Of a stretch of 58,828 nucleotides of DNA, positions 26,649-34,641 are shown piece by piece; positions within the stretch are counted from its first letter, which is position 1; each line of letters begins with the position of its first letter. Origin of the DNA: Sphingomonas parva (ex Maeng et al. 2020) (lineage in GTDB: Bacteria > Pseudomonadota > Alphaproteobacteria > Sphingomonadales > Sphingomonadaceae); assembly GCF_004564275.1 (NCBI RefSeq), contig NZ_SPDV01000025.1, positions 1-58,828 of the forward strand, read 5' to 3'. The position numbers and the translations under genes were made by a program. The notes under the pieces were generated by a model that saw only the letters and a program-made list of their open reading frames with translations, ran no database searches and was not told where the DNA came from.

Positions 26649-28073
26649 TCACTGCGCCGCGGTCGCGGGAGGGATGAAAGGGCGGAACGCACCACCGGGC
26701 ACGGCGGATGCAACCGGGCTCTCGTAGCCCGAAGCGCTGACCGACGAGACGCCGAACACGAAATCGTCGACTCGCACCCCCTTCAGCACGGACCGCAGCC
26801 GGGTCGGCTGCGCCGGCGCATTCGCCGTCGCCGCGACCGGCGCGAGCAATTCGGCGCCGTGGGCGGCGTCGACCCGCAGGCTCTCCGTCCAGTTCGCTTG
26901 GTCGGTCGGCCGCCAGCGCACCACATAGGCCGCGGCGCCGCGCACCGGCTCCCAGGTCAGGGTGGTGTCGGTCGAGACCGCGCCTTCCGCGACCGGCGCG
27001 GGCGGCTGCGGCGCGCTCGCCAGCGCAGCCAGCGCCGCGACGTTCAGCTGGACGACCTTGCGCAAATACGGGAAGTCCATCTTGTCGATCGTGTCGCCAT
27101 ATTCGACGCCGTTCTCGACCCGCAGGTCCTGGTGCTGCCAATTGTAATTCTCGATCGCGACGCTGAACCGCACCGCCGGGAAGCCGAGGTTGAGCATCTC
27201 CGTATGATCGCCGCCGCGGCCGAAGCGGTCGTTGCGCCACACCTGGCGGACGTCGAGGCCGAGGCTGAGGTCGTCGGCGAGGCCGTCGACCCAGCGCGAG
27301 ATGTTGCGCGACGGCGCGTCGTTCTCGCCGCCGAGGCTGCGCTGCGGCCCGCGCAGCGCCTCGCCGCCCTGCCAGCGCGGCCCCTCCGAGAAGACGCGGA
27401 CGTGCGCCGCGTCGCACACCCCGTCCGAGCTGCATGAATTGCCGATGATGTCGTTGTTGAGGGCGGCGATCGCCTCCCAGCCCTGCGCCTTCGCGTAATC
27501 GGCGAGCACCTTGCCGCCGTACAGCCCCTGCTCCTCGCCGGACAGCGCGGCATAGACGATCGTGTAGGGGAATCTGTGCCGCGACAGCACCCGCGCCGCC
27601 TCGATCACCGCCGCGGTGCCCGAGCCGTCGTCGTTCGCGCCCGGCGCGTCGCGGGTCACGTCCATCACGTCCGAGACGCGGCTGTCGATATGGCCGGAGA
27701 TGATCACCACCCTTTTCGGGTCGAGCGTTCCGCGCTGGATGGCGAGCACGTCGGCAACCTTGGTCGGCGTCGGGATGCGGCGGCCAGTGAAGATCTGGGA
27801 CGGCGTCTCGACGGTGAGGCACCCGCCGCAGGCCTTGGCGTAGCGCCCGAACTCCGCCTCGGTCCATCGCAGCGCCGCCCCGATCCCCCGGGCGGGATCG
27901 GTCTGCGACGAGAGCGTGTGGCGGGTGCCGAACGAGACGAGCTTCTCGACGATCGCGCGGAGGCGGGCTTCCTCGACATTGTCGGCGATGGCGCGGGGGC
28001 TCGGCGGCGGGGTTGGGGCGGCGGAGACGGCGGTGGGGAGAAGAAGGGCGGCGGCGAGGAGGACGTGCTTCAT
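26649..28073 (-). CDS. Secreted M28-family metallopeptidase
   Basis: 474 residues with signal peptide MKHVLLAAALLLPTAVSA. The zinc ligands of the M28 fold are visible in order: His in VIISGHIDSR, Asp in GANDDGSG, the Glu-Glu of LSGEEQGLYG, Asp in LNNDIIGN and His in GGDHTEMLN. A C-terminal segment of about 100 residues (TLTWEPVRGAAAYVVRWR...) looks like a fibronectin type III-like domain. A di-zinc aminopeptidase acting in the periplasm or outside is inferred. It lies 21 bp upstream of rnr on the same strand, so the two may be cotranscribed. The ATG at 28073 begins the signal peptide. Confidence 0.87.
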   Translation of the reverse strand: MKHVLLAAALLLPTAVSAAPTPPPSPRAIADNVEEARLRAIVEKLVSFGTRHTLSSQTDPARGIGAALRWTEAEFGRYAKACGGCLTVETPSQIFTGRRIPTPTKVADVLAIQRGTLDPKRVVIISGHIDSRVSDVMDVTRDAPGANDDGSGTAAVIEAARVLSRHRFPYTIVYAALSGEEQGLYGGKVLADYAKAQGWEAIAALNNDIIGNSCSSDGVCDAAHVRVFSEGPRWQGGEALRGPQRSLGGENDAPSRNISRWVDGLADDLSLGLDVRQVWRNDRFGRGGDHTEMLNLGFPAVRFSVAIENYNWQHQDLRVENGVEYGDTIDKMDFPYLRKVVQLNVAALAALASAPQPPAPVAEGAVSTDTTLTWEPVRGAAAYVVRWRPTDQANWTESLRVDAAHGAELLAPVAATANAPAQPTRLRSVLKGVRVDDFVFGVSSVSASGYESPVASAVPGGAFRPFIPPATAAQ

Positions 28074-28425
28074 GGCGCGGTCTGTGCGCCGGGCGGGGCG
28101 TGGTGGCAAGACTCCGCGGCCCTTGGAGGGCACAAGCTCGACGGGCGATTCGGGCGAGGATCGTGCGGCGGGTGCGCTCGAAGTGGCGCCATGCTGCGAG
28201 CCGGGGCCGGCGATCAGCGGCTCGCTTTCTCCTCGACGGATGCTTCAGCGCCAGCGGCGTTCCCGCGAAGCTCGCATATGCGGTTCGCGACCGCGATCGA
28301 ACGGCTCGCCACCGCGCCGAACGGCAAGAAGGTCACCAGTAAGTCATCGCTGATCTGCATGTTGCCTCGAAAATCGGGGGCGGTTACTTGCTGAGCGTCG
28401 CAGTCCGGCGATCGGGAGGGTTCGA
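28074..28425. other. 352-bp spacer, possible small ORF only
   Basis: Divergent region between the M28 peptidase and the next plus-strand gene. Apart from a possible 48-residue minus-strand ORF (28214-28360) I see no gene, RNA or repeat here. Confidence 0.45.
28214..28360 (-). CDS. Possible small protein
   Basis: 48 residues (MQISDDLLVTFLPFGAV at the start). The ATG at 28360 has CGAGG five bases upstream and codons are GC-rich at third positions, as in real genes nearby. No family is recognised. It could be a chance frame. Confidence 0.35.
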   Translation of the reverse strand: MQISDDLLVTFLPFGAVASRSIAVANRICELRGNAAGAEASVEEKASR

Positions 28426-28869
28426 ATGAGGATCGTGTTGGCAGCGGCTCTGGCGATGGTGCTCGCGATCGGGGGAGGAGCGGCGGCTCAGGGCATCGGA
28501 ACGGCCGAGTACGAGCTGAAATACGCGCGAGAATATTACAGCTCGGGAGAATATGATCTGGCGGCGATGCGCGCCCGCCAGGCGCTTGGACTGGATCCCG
28601 AGAACGAAGAGGCCAAGGCACTCGTGATCGATGCCGAGGCGAAAGCGCAGGCCAAGGCCCGTGCGCGGGCTGCGGCTCAGGCGACCGGCACGACGCGACG
28701 CTCATCCGCCGCGAGCAACGGGAGCCGCGCAACGCGTCCGGCAAGCAGCGACAGCTGTCAGGCCGCGTTCGCCATTTGCTGGACCGCAGCGAACAGGGCA
28801 GGCGACTATGCGCGCCAGAACGCCTGCTTCACCCAACGAAATCAGTGTCAGGCGCGGTCCCGTCACTGA
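28426..28869 (+). CDS. Exported TPR-like small protein
   Basis: 147 residues with signal peptide MRIVLAAALAMVLAIGGG, cleaved near AAA-Q. Then one TPR-like helix pair (YELKYAREYYSSGEYDLAAM...ALGLDPENEEAKAL), an Ala/Lys/Arg-rich linker, and a C-terminal part with four cysteines (about residues 111, 117, 131 and 139) that could form two disulfides. GGGAGG lies ahead of the ATG. A periplasmic role is inferred; function unknown. Confidence 0.7.
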   Translation: MRIVLAAALAMVLAIGGGAAAQGIGTAEYELKYAREYYSSGEYDLAAMRARQALGLDPENEEAKALVIDAEAKAQAKARARAAAQATGTTRRSSAASNGSRATRPASSDSCQAAFAICWTAANRAGDYARQNACFTQRNQCQARSRH

Positions 28870-28977
28870 CAGACTCCGCGACAGGGGGCGGTAGACCGTA
28901 AAGGGAATTTCGGTGCCAGTGCACTGAATGCACCAATTATGCAGCTCGACCTTCTGGTGACGCGAACCCGACCGCCG

Positions 28978-29838
28978 CTACTCCACCCGCCACACCACCT
29001 TCTGCACGTAGTAGGACCGCACCGGCTTGCCGTCCGCGCCCAGCGCCGGCTCGAGCTTCGCCCGCCTGGTAATGGCGCGGCAGGTGGTGTCGGCGAAGAC
29101 GTCGGGGCTGGTCCGCGCCAGCACGTGGCAGCCGGAGACCTTGCCGTCGGTCTCGACGTCGAGCCGGAACTGCACGACGCCGTTGGCCCCGTCGCGCAGC
29201 GCGCCCGAAGGATAATCGGAGGGTCCCACCCAGCGGTACGGCGGGTTCGCGGGCCGGACGGGGCTCGCCAGCGCCGCCTGGACGGCCGGATCGTAACCCC
29301 AGCTCTTCACCAGCTCCGCCTCGCACAAACGGAGCTGCTCCAGCGGCTTGGCCAGCGAACCGAACGCCAGGCGGAACGGTTTCCTGCCCTGGAGCTTCAC
29401 GGTCACGCCGGTCACGGCGGCTTCCTGCTGCGGCGATACTGAAGGCGCGACCTCGTCCGGCTCCGCGGGTCGCCAGCCGTCCAGCCGCAGCCACGAGATC
29501 AGCGACAGCGGCAGCGTGCCGGCCTTGCCATTCACCGTGCTCGTCTCGAACGGCGCGCCGCCAAGCCCGAAGTCGACCGACGCCTCGCTCCTCGGGCTCT
29601 CGCTCGCCAGCCTGCTGCCGTACAGGCTGAGGTCGAACCAGTCGCCAGGCTGGTAGCGGGTCAGGCGCATGGCCACCAGATCATCGCCGGTCCCGAACTG
29701 CGCCAGCAGATGGCAGGCATCGCGATCGTAATCGACCACCCACTTGCCGCTGCGCGTCAGCGCCGCCGGCGCGCTCTCCTTCGCCGCGGCCGGCACCGCG
29801 GCGAAGGAGAGCGCGCCCAGAATCAACTGCTTGAACAT
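28978..29838 (-). CDS. TonB C-terminal-domain protein, exported
   Basis: 286 residues from the ATG at 29838, with GGGGG upstream. The signal peptide is MFKQLILGALSFAAVPAAA. The last 90 residues form a TonB C-terminal-like domain (YPSGALRDGANGVVQFRLDV, GKVSGCHVLARTS, SYYVQKVVWRV), with two Cys nearby. Proline-rich linker and classical membrane anchor of TonB are missing, so it is more likely a periplasmic TonB-like protein than an energy transducer. Common in sphingomonads as 'TonB family protein'. Confidence 0.75.
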   Translation of the reverse strand: MFKQLILGALSFAAVPAAAKESAPAALTRSGKWVVDYDRDACHLLAQFGTGDDLVAMRLTRYQPGDWFDLSLYGSRLASESPRSEASVDFGLGGAPFETSTVNGKAGTLPLSLISWLRLDGWRPAEPDEVAPSVSPQQEAAVTGVTVKLQGRKPFRLAFGSLAKPLEQLRLCEAELVKSWGYDPAVQAALASPVRPANPPYRWVGPSDYPSGALRDGANGVVQFRLDVETDGKVSGCHVLARTSPDVFADTTCRAITRRAKLEPALGADGKPVRSYYVQKVVWRVE

Positions 29839-29923
29839 CACGACGCCCCCTTCATGCCCGCAGCGTCGATAGCGCAGGAAAAGAGGACCGCTCAACACCC
29901 GTCACGCGAGCGGGCCACCGGCG

Positions 29924-30514
29924 TCAGCCGCAGCTCCACTCGGCGCGATTGAGCTGGTCGAGCATGCGTTCGGCGCCGCGCGGCGTCGTCGCCATCTCGA
30001 TGAACGTCCCGCCGCCCGCATTGGTGAGCTGGACCCTGACCTCGGCGGCACGGCCGAGCGGGCCGAGGAATCCGGGGCCGAGCGCCCGGAAGTCCGACGT
30101 CAGGCGCCGCGTCGTCGAATATCGGCCCTTGTCGACCGTCATATTCGGGACGTTGAGCTCGTGGGTCGTCGCGCCGTCCAGGATCACCCGCGTCTTGCCG
30201 AACCTGTCGCCGTCGCGGAACTCGGGGTGCATGATCTCGAACTCGCCGAGGCTGTAGGCGATTTTGCCGGCGGCGGAGCGGGTGAACTCGATCGTCGTGT
30301 AGAGATGGGCCGCGCCGCCGCCGTAGAGCTGGTGTTCGCGGAAGTGGCCGCGCGCGCTCCGGTCCGGCGCGACGGTGAGCGAGAGCCCGAGGACTCCGCC
30401 GATCCGGCAATAAATGCTGCCGTCGGGCAGGCGCTCGATCCCGGAGCGAGTCACCGGCGCCGCCGCCTGCCCGATCGCCATCGCCGCCAGCAGGACGAGT
30501 GCCTGTCCCAACAT
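29924..30514 (-). CDS. Unrecognised exported protein
   Basis: 196 residues. Three ATGs stand in a row at 30520-30512; the third (30514) has GGGGGAG at six bases, so I chose it. Signal peptide MLGQALVLLAAMAIGQAAA. The mature part is beta-rich, with LPDGSIYCRIGG, HELNVPNMTVDKG and a terminal NRAEWSCG; its two cysteines could form a disulfide. No family recognised. The frame runs upstream to 31690 across other genes and is not believed. Confidence 0.65.
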   Translation of the reverse strand: MLGQALVLLAAMAIGQAAAPVTRSGIERLPDGSIYCRIGGVLGLSLTVAPDRSARGHFREHQLYGGGAAHLYTTIEFTRSAAGKIAYSLGEFEIMHPEFRDGDRFGKTRVILDGATTHELNVPNMTVDKGRYSTTRRLTSDFRALGPGFLGPLGRAAEVRVQLTNAGGGTFIEMATTPRGAERMLDQLNRAEWSCG

Positions 30515-30520
30515 CATCAT

Positions 30521-30859
30521 CTCCCCCAGAGTGGGCCGCAGTCTTGCAGCAAAGCACGGCGGGAGCAATGCGCCCCGCAACCGCGACGAGGGAGGAAGAC
30601 AGGCTGGTGCGCCAATGGCCGGCGCCCGGTGCCACGGCATCCCAGGCGGGATCACTAATCGGGCGGTTAAGAGCAGGTTCACTCTGCCCCTCCCCCGGCT
30701 CAGCTCGCTCCAGCGCGACGAGCTCGATCTTCTACATCGGCCCCATCGCCTCGGGCACGCGCTTGCCCACTCGGGGTCGATGCGGTCCCGACACGGAGCG
30801 CCGGACCACTGGACAGGATCGTACGCCTGGATCACATTCCGTGGCAGAGGAGCCGAGAC
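30521..30859. other. 339-bp spacer with a gene remnant
   Basis: Divergent gap. Its only recognisable content is the tail of a decayed VOC gene on the minus strand (30697-30775). The ribosome site and start of the ACP-like lipoprotein gene follow at its right end. Confidence 0.5.
30697..30775 (-). pseudogene. Remnant of a VOC (PhnB-like) gene tail
   Basis: Read on the minus strand it gives VGKRVPEAMGPM-stop-KIELVALERA, aligning without gaps to the end of the live VOC gene at 33213 (RAKRVFEAMMTMKKIDIAALERA). About four fifths of the bases agree by eye. It has an internal stop and no upstream part, so it is a broken duplicate. Confidence 0.6.
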
Positions 30860-31297
30860 ATGGTTCGAGCGACGTGGAGCGTGCTGACCGGGGCCTCCAG
30901 CCTTCTTGCCCTCACCGCCTGCGGGGCAAGCCGGGAGGCGGACCTCGCGAGCCCTGGCGACCGGACGACCAGCTGCCGCTCCGACGTTCATGGGCACGAG
31001 ACGAGCGCTCCCGTTGCGGCAGCCGGAGTGCAGACCGCCGGCGCCGAGGACGTGGGCGCGCGCGTTCAGGCGATCCTCGTCAGATATCTCCACATTTCGC
31101 CGGAACTTGCGGTGAGCGCGCCGGACCTCGCGCAGGACGCGAACGCGGACAGCTGCGAGGTCGTCGAGGTCGTGATGGCGGTGGAAGAGGAATTCGGCAT
31201 CGAGGTGCCCGACGACGCCGCGGAGCGGCTCCCCAATTACCAGGCGATCGTCGCCTACGTCGAAGCCAGGCTCAGGGAACGCGCCGCGACCTCCTGA
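30860..31297 (+). CDS. Predicted lipoprotein with an acyl-carrier-protein domain
   Basis: 145 residues. The N terminus ends in the lipobox LTAC (Cys21), predicting export and lipid anchoring. After a Ser/Ala-rich linker, residues about 64-140 align with bacterial ACP: helix I VGARVQAILVRYLHIS, then DANADSCEVVEVVMAVEEEF, and FGIEVPDDAAERL. The Asp-Ser that carries phosphopantetheine in ACP is kept (Ser98), but the following Leu is Cys. GAGGAG sits 9 nt before the ATG. ACP is normally cytoplasmic and is charged there by AcpS, so an exported form is unusual. Role unknown; alternatives are a cytoplasmic start further in or an uncleaved inner-membrane ACP. Confidence 0.7.
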   Translation: MVRATWSVLTGASSLLALTACGASREADLASPGDRTTSCRSDVHGHETSAPVAAAGVQTAGAEDVGARVQAILVRYLHISPELAVSAPDLAQDANADSCEVVEVVMAVEEEFGIEVPDDAAERLPNYQAIVAYVEARLRERAATS

Positions 31298-31347
31298 GCG
31301 CCTCCGCGCCGGATCCCTTCGTCTTATCTGTGCGCCACCGCCGGAGG

Positions 31348-32124
31348 TCAGCCGGCCGCGCAGGCGCCAATGCTGAGATACCAGCGGCTCGCAGACTGGG
31401 ATGCGCCGAGCTCGGACTGGTCGATGACGGCGGCGGACGTCAGGATCTTGCCGACGATAGCCTGGGCCGCCTCCGCCTCCGCGGTCCCCGGATCGGTCAC
31501 GACCAGCAGGTTGCGCCCCTTCATTGCGGCACGCCACCCCGCCGTTTGCTGCGGCTGGATCGGGCGGAGCTGGACCCGGCCCAGGCGCACGCCAGGCGCA
31601 ATCGGCCGGGTGGCGGCCGCCGGTCCCGCGAGCGCGATCGAGGCCGCCCGGGCGGTTGCATAATTCTCCGCCGCGCCTGCGCCGTCGCACCAGAAGACGT
31701 CCAGGTCCCAGCCGGTCGGCGCGCCTACCGTCAGCAGCTGGACGCGCCGCACCGCCACCTCGGACGGCATTGCAAAACTGCCCCCGTCGGCCTCGGGCAG
31801 GGCCTGCGAAAGGGCTCGGCTGGACTCGCGCGCCGCTTCCACGGCGGCCGGGGAGGCGCTCTCCGAGCTCAGCACCTTGTTGTATTCGGCAAGGCGCGCG
31901 GCGATCGTGTTGCGTTCCTGCAGCGCGCGTTCGAGCTGCTCCTGCGCGATCTCCAGCTTCTCCGCCTGGCGGACGCTGCGGACGAGCAGAAGCGTCGCCG
32001 CAATCAGCGAGAGGACGGCGAGCAATATGGCCGCCGCCACCACCGGGCGGCTGCGCTGGGCGCGTCGCTCCAGTTTCTCGAGCGTCTGGAGGACGAGCGC
32101 ATTGTCGTTCGCGAGGGTGCTCAT
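31348..32124 (-). CDS. Single-pass membrane protein with coiled coil, unrecognised
   Basis: 258 residues. One membrane helix (about residues 28-48, VVAAAILLAVLSLIAATLLL) is followed by a coiled coil (EKLEIAQEQLERALQERN) and a C-terminal alpha/beta domain of about 130 residues from VRRVQLLTVGAPTGWDLDVF, presumably on the far side of the membrane. Start ATG 32124 overlaps the stop of the small membrane protein upstream (ATGA). Function unknown. Confidence 0.7.
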   Translation of the reverse strand: MSTLANDNALVLQTLEKLERRAQRSRPVVAAAILLAVLSLIAATLLLVRSVRQAEKLEIAQEQLERALQERNTIAARLAEYNKVLSSESASPAAVEAARESSRALSQALPEADGGSFAMPSEVAVRRVQLLTVGAPTGWDLDVFWCDGAGAAENYATARAASIALAGPAAATRPIAPGVRLGRVQLRPIQPQQTAGWRAAMKGRNLLVVTDPGTAEAEAAQAIVGKILTSAAVIDQSELGASQSASRWYLSIGACAAG

Positions 32125-32417
32125 CAGGCGCCGCCCCGGTCGATCTCGGCCTTGACGATCTGGGCGATGAGCTTGTGACCCTCGTTGAAGAAATAGGCGA
32201 TCCGGAGCATCGCGGCCGTCAGGAAGCCCGAAGCCCCGAAGAAGCTGGCAAGCAGCTCCCAACGCACTTCGGTTCTCGTGAACGCCTGGAGTGCAACGTA
32301 GAAGAGGAGCAGGAACGACGCCACGGCCGCCGCCATCGAAAGGTATCGATCGACGCGATAGAGCGCGTTCAGGTGCTCGAGCGCCTTCAGAGTGCGCCCC
32401 ATCAAGTCCGATTCCAT
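32124..32417 (-). CDS. Small two-helix membrane protein, unrecognised
   Basis: 97 residues from the ATG at 32417 (GGGGG just upstream; ATG 32402 is an alternative). Two hydrophobic helices (about residues 32-50 and 55-75) with a short amphipathic end EGHKLIAQIVKAEID. The helix pair reminded me of TRADD-N-associated two-helix membrane domains, but the match is too weak to claim. Translationally coupled to the coiled-coil membrane protein downstream, so the two probably form one complex. Confidence 0.65.
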   Translation of the reverse strand: MESDLMGRTLKALEHLNALYRVDRYLSMAAAVASFLLLFYVALQAFTRTEVRWELLASFFGASGFLTAAMLRIAYFFNEGHKLIAQIVKAEIDRGGA

Positions 32418-32532
32418 CGCCCCCGTCCGATCGAGCGAAACCGTCTTCCGACCGGGAGTTTCGCTGCGCGGATGAGGCTTGTCAATCGAAGGCACGAGGC
32501 GGCCCGCCACCCCGCTCCCTCGCTCATGCCCC

Positions 32533-32632
32533 AGAATTTCGGGGACACTATACTAATTGGTCCCCCCGCGGCCCGCGATCAGAGAATTTCGGGGACACTA
32601 TACGAATTGGTCCCCCTGCGCCCCGAGATCAG
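32533..32632. repeat. Two tandem 50-bp REP-like units
   Basis: Two units with a 50-bp period, each containing AATTTCGGGGACACTATAC and then AATTGGTCCCC; GGGGAC and GTCCCC form a stem. Similar GGGGACA-TATAC sequences are known to me from REP elements mobilised by IS200-like REP-associated transposases, but no such gene is here. The second unit runs into the stop codon of the gene at 32629. Confidence 0.7.
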
Positions 32633-33093
32633 CGCCCCGCCGCCCCACCCTTCCGCACGCGATCGGCGAGATGCGCGGCGATGGCGTCCCGGCAATGGGC
32701 CTTGATCAGCGTCCGCCGGCGCTCGTCCTCGAGCTCCTCCGGCGTCTTCGCATCCGTCTTCTCGACGAAGGTCAGGACGCTGTCCTCCGTGCCGAGTACC
32801 GAGACGTCGAACGCGGGCGCCGCGCCCTTTGCCGGCGCGCGCAGCTGCACCACCGCGATCAGCTGCACCGGCGTGTCGAGGCAGATCACCACGTTGTGCC
32901 CCCGGCGCGACCGCGCCGCCTTGCGGACATAGCCCTCCACCTCCTCGCGCGCCTCCCGATATCCCGGGTCCGACGGCAGGACCCAGGGCTTGGCCGCCGC
33001 GCCGGCCGTTTGGCGAGGGGGCGCGGCCCCTCCGGGCGCGACGAGCAGCAGGCCGAGCGTAGCGCCCGACAGATAGTTGAATAGTCTCCGCAT
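32629..33093 (-). CDS. Unrecognised exported protein
   Basis: 154 residues. Signal peptide MRRLFNYLSGATLGLLLVAPGGAA. The mature part has a charged helix (YREAREEVEGYVRKAARSRR), a beta segment HNVVICLDTPVQLIAVVQL and a C-terminal helix with many Arg/Lys. No family recognised. It follows the VOC gene at 119 bp on the same strand. Confidence 0.6.
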   Translation of the reverse strand: MRRLFNYLSGATLGLLLVAPGGAAPPRQTAGAAAKPWVLPSDPGYREAREEVEGYVRKAARSRRGHNVVICLDTPVQLIAVVQLRAPAKGAAPAFDVSVLGTEDSVLTFVEKTDAKTPEELEDERRRTLIKAHCRDAIAAHLADRVRKGGAAGR

Positions 33094-33212
33094 GAACGCC
33101 GCTCCCCGATCACTGCGCGGCGAGGCTTGGCAGCGGCGATGCGGTGCGGTCGACCGCGATCGTCCGCGTCGCGGCCTGCGGCGACTGCGCTCGGCCCGCG
33201 GAGGCGGCGCGA

Positions 33213-33713
33213 TCAACTCCCCGCCGCCGCCCGCTCCAGCGCGGCGATGTCGATCTTCTTCATCGTCATCATCGCCTCGAACACGCGCTTGGCCCGTTCC
33301 GGCTCGCCGTCCATCGCTTCGGCCAGGATGCGCGGGGTGATCTGCCAGGAGACGCCCCATTTGTCCTTGCACCAGCCGCACATGCTCTCCTGCCCGCCGT
33401 TCCCCGTGATCGCGTTCCAGTAGCGGTCGGTCTCCTCCTGGTCCTCGGTGATCACCTGGAAGGAGAAGGCCTCGCTCTGCTGGAAATGCGGCCCGCCGTT
33501 GAGGCCGAGGCAGTCGATGCCGAGCACGGTGAAGTTGACCGTCAGCGGCTCGCCCGCCTTGGCGGAAGGATTGTCGGCCGGCGCTGCGTGCACCTTGCCG
33601 ACCGAGCTGTCCGGGAAGGTCTCGGCGTAGAATTGCGCCGCGGCCTCCGCGTCCTTCTCGTACCACAGGCAGACCAAAGCCTTGCTGCCGCTTTCCGTCG
33701 TGCGCGTCGCCAT
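33213..33713 (-). CDS. VOC family protein (PhnB-like)
   Basis: 166 residues of the 3-demethylubiquinone-9 methyltransferase-like/PhnB branch of the vicinal oxygen chelate fold: ALVCLWYEKDAEAAAQFYAE, TVLGIDCLGLNGGPHF, AFSFQVITEDQEETDRYWNA and WGVSWQITPRIL. Role unknown; may bind a small molecule. The ATG at 33713 has GAGGAG at seven bases; an ATG at 33719 overlapping the previous stop (ATGA) is also possible. It follows the two-domain VOC gene in the HxlR-linked operon, and a broken copy of its tail lies at 30697. Confidence 0.85.
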   Translation of the reverse strand: MATRTTESGSKALVCLWYEKDAEAAAQFYAETFPDSSVGKVHAAPADNPSAKAGEPLTVNFTVLGIDCLGLNGGPHFQQSEAFSFQVITEDQEETDRYWNAITGNGGQESMCGWCKDKWGVSWQITPRILAEAMDGEPERAKRVFEAMMTMKKIDIAALERAAAGS

Positions 33714-33715
33714 GG

Positions 33716-34504
33716 TCATGCTCCTCTCTTCGGCCCGACGAAGGCCAATGCCGCCCCGCCCGGATCGGTGACGCCGAGCGCGAACTCGCCGCCGGGGATC
33801 TCCTGCAGATCCTGGGTGACGATGCCGCCGTTCGCCTCGGCCGCCGCCTTCGCCGCCTGGATCTCCTCGACGCCGAACACGGGAAGCCAGTGCGAAGGCC
33901 CCGCGCGCACCGGGTTGACCGCGCCGATCGCGAGCCCCTCGTGCTCGATGAAGCGATAGTCGCCGGCCTCGCCCATCGGCATCGCCATGCCGGGGGTCCA
34001 GTCGAACAGCGCCGTGTAGAAGGCGAGCGCGCCCGCCGCGTCCCTGGTGTTGAGCTCGTTCCAGCGGCAGTGTCCCGCCTTCTGCGGATCGAACACGTCG
34101 CTCTGCGCATCCGGCTGGCCGGCGGGCGGCGTCGGCGCCATCACGTAGAAAGGCGCGCCCTGCGGATCGGCGAGCATCGCCATCCGGCCGACGCCGTCCA
34201 TGCTGACCGGCGGCATCTGCACGCTTCCGCCGAGCTCTTGCGCCTCCGCCGCCGCGGCATCGACGTCCCCGACGTGGAAATAGGGCAGCCAGCCCGGCCT
34301 GGCGCCGCTGTCCCGCATGGCCGGGCTGAGCGTCAGCGCCCCGCCGGCATGGCCGCCGTCGGCGCGCCCGATCATCCCGTAGGTGACGCCGTTGGGCATC
34401 GCCTCGCCCGGCCCGATCTCCCACTTGAGCGTCGCCCGGTAGAAGGGCGCGACACTCAAAGGATCGGCCGTCATCAGCTCGTACCAGATCGGCATTCCGG
34501 CCAT
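33716..34504 (-). CDS. Two-domain VOC (glyoxalase-like) protein
   Basis: 262 residues with two similar glyoxalase/bleomycin-resistance modules: the first from PIWYELMTADPLSVAPFYRA and the second from RWNELNTRDAAGALAFYTAL, each with the DPQGAPF / DPGGAALAF closing motif. The tandem modules can form a single VOC metal site. Strong AAAGGAGGGG seven bases before the ATG at 34504. Part of the DoxX-GST-VOC-VOC operon; a stress or aldehyde detoxication role is inferred from neighbours. Confidence 0.87.
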   Translation of the reverse strand: MAGMPIWYELMTADPLSVAPFYRATLKWEIGPGEAMPNGVTYGMIGRADGGHAGGALTLSPAMRDSGARPGWLPYFHVGDVDAAAAEAQELGGSVQMPPVSMDGVGRMAMLADPQGAPFYVMAPTPPAGQPDAQSDVFDPQKAGHCRWNELNTRDAAGALAFYTALFDWTPGMAMPMGEAGDYRFIEHEGLAIGAVNPVRAGPSHWLPVFGVEEIQAAKAAAEANGGIVTQDLQEIPGGEFALGVTDPGGAALAFVGPKRGA

Positions 34505-34518
34505 GGTCACCCCTCCTT

Positions 34519-34620
34519 TCAGACCAGCGGCGCGACGCCGCCGAACATCCTCTTGCCGTCGAACCTTGTCTCCCCGCCCGATACCGTCCTCCGCGGATCG
34601 GCCTCGCCGTCGCTGGGCAT
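34519..34620 (-). pseudogene. Remnant of a DUF1428 gene
   Basis: 33 codons ending RFDGKRMFGGVAPLV-stop. This resembles the C terminus of DUF1428 proteins (M-P-F-D-G-K-R-M-x-x-G-G-F). It still has a start with a purine-rich upstream sequence, but the body of the gene is missing. It lies between GST and VOC genes, where DUF1428 genes often sit. A real micro-ORF is the alternative. Confidence 0.5.
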
Positions 34621-34641
34621 GTCTCTTCTCCCCCGGCCTGG

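Noticed and set aside
29924-31690. 588-codon minus-strand frame
   Set aside because: Crosses the ACP-like gene and a spacer. Only the last 196 codons, with signal peptide and ribosome site, are credible.
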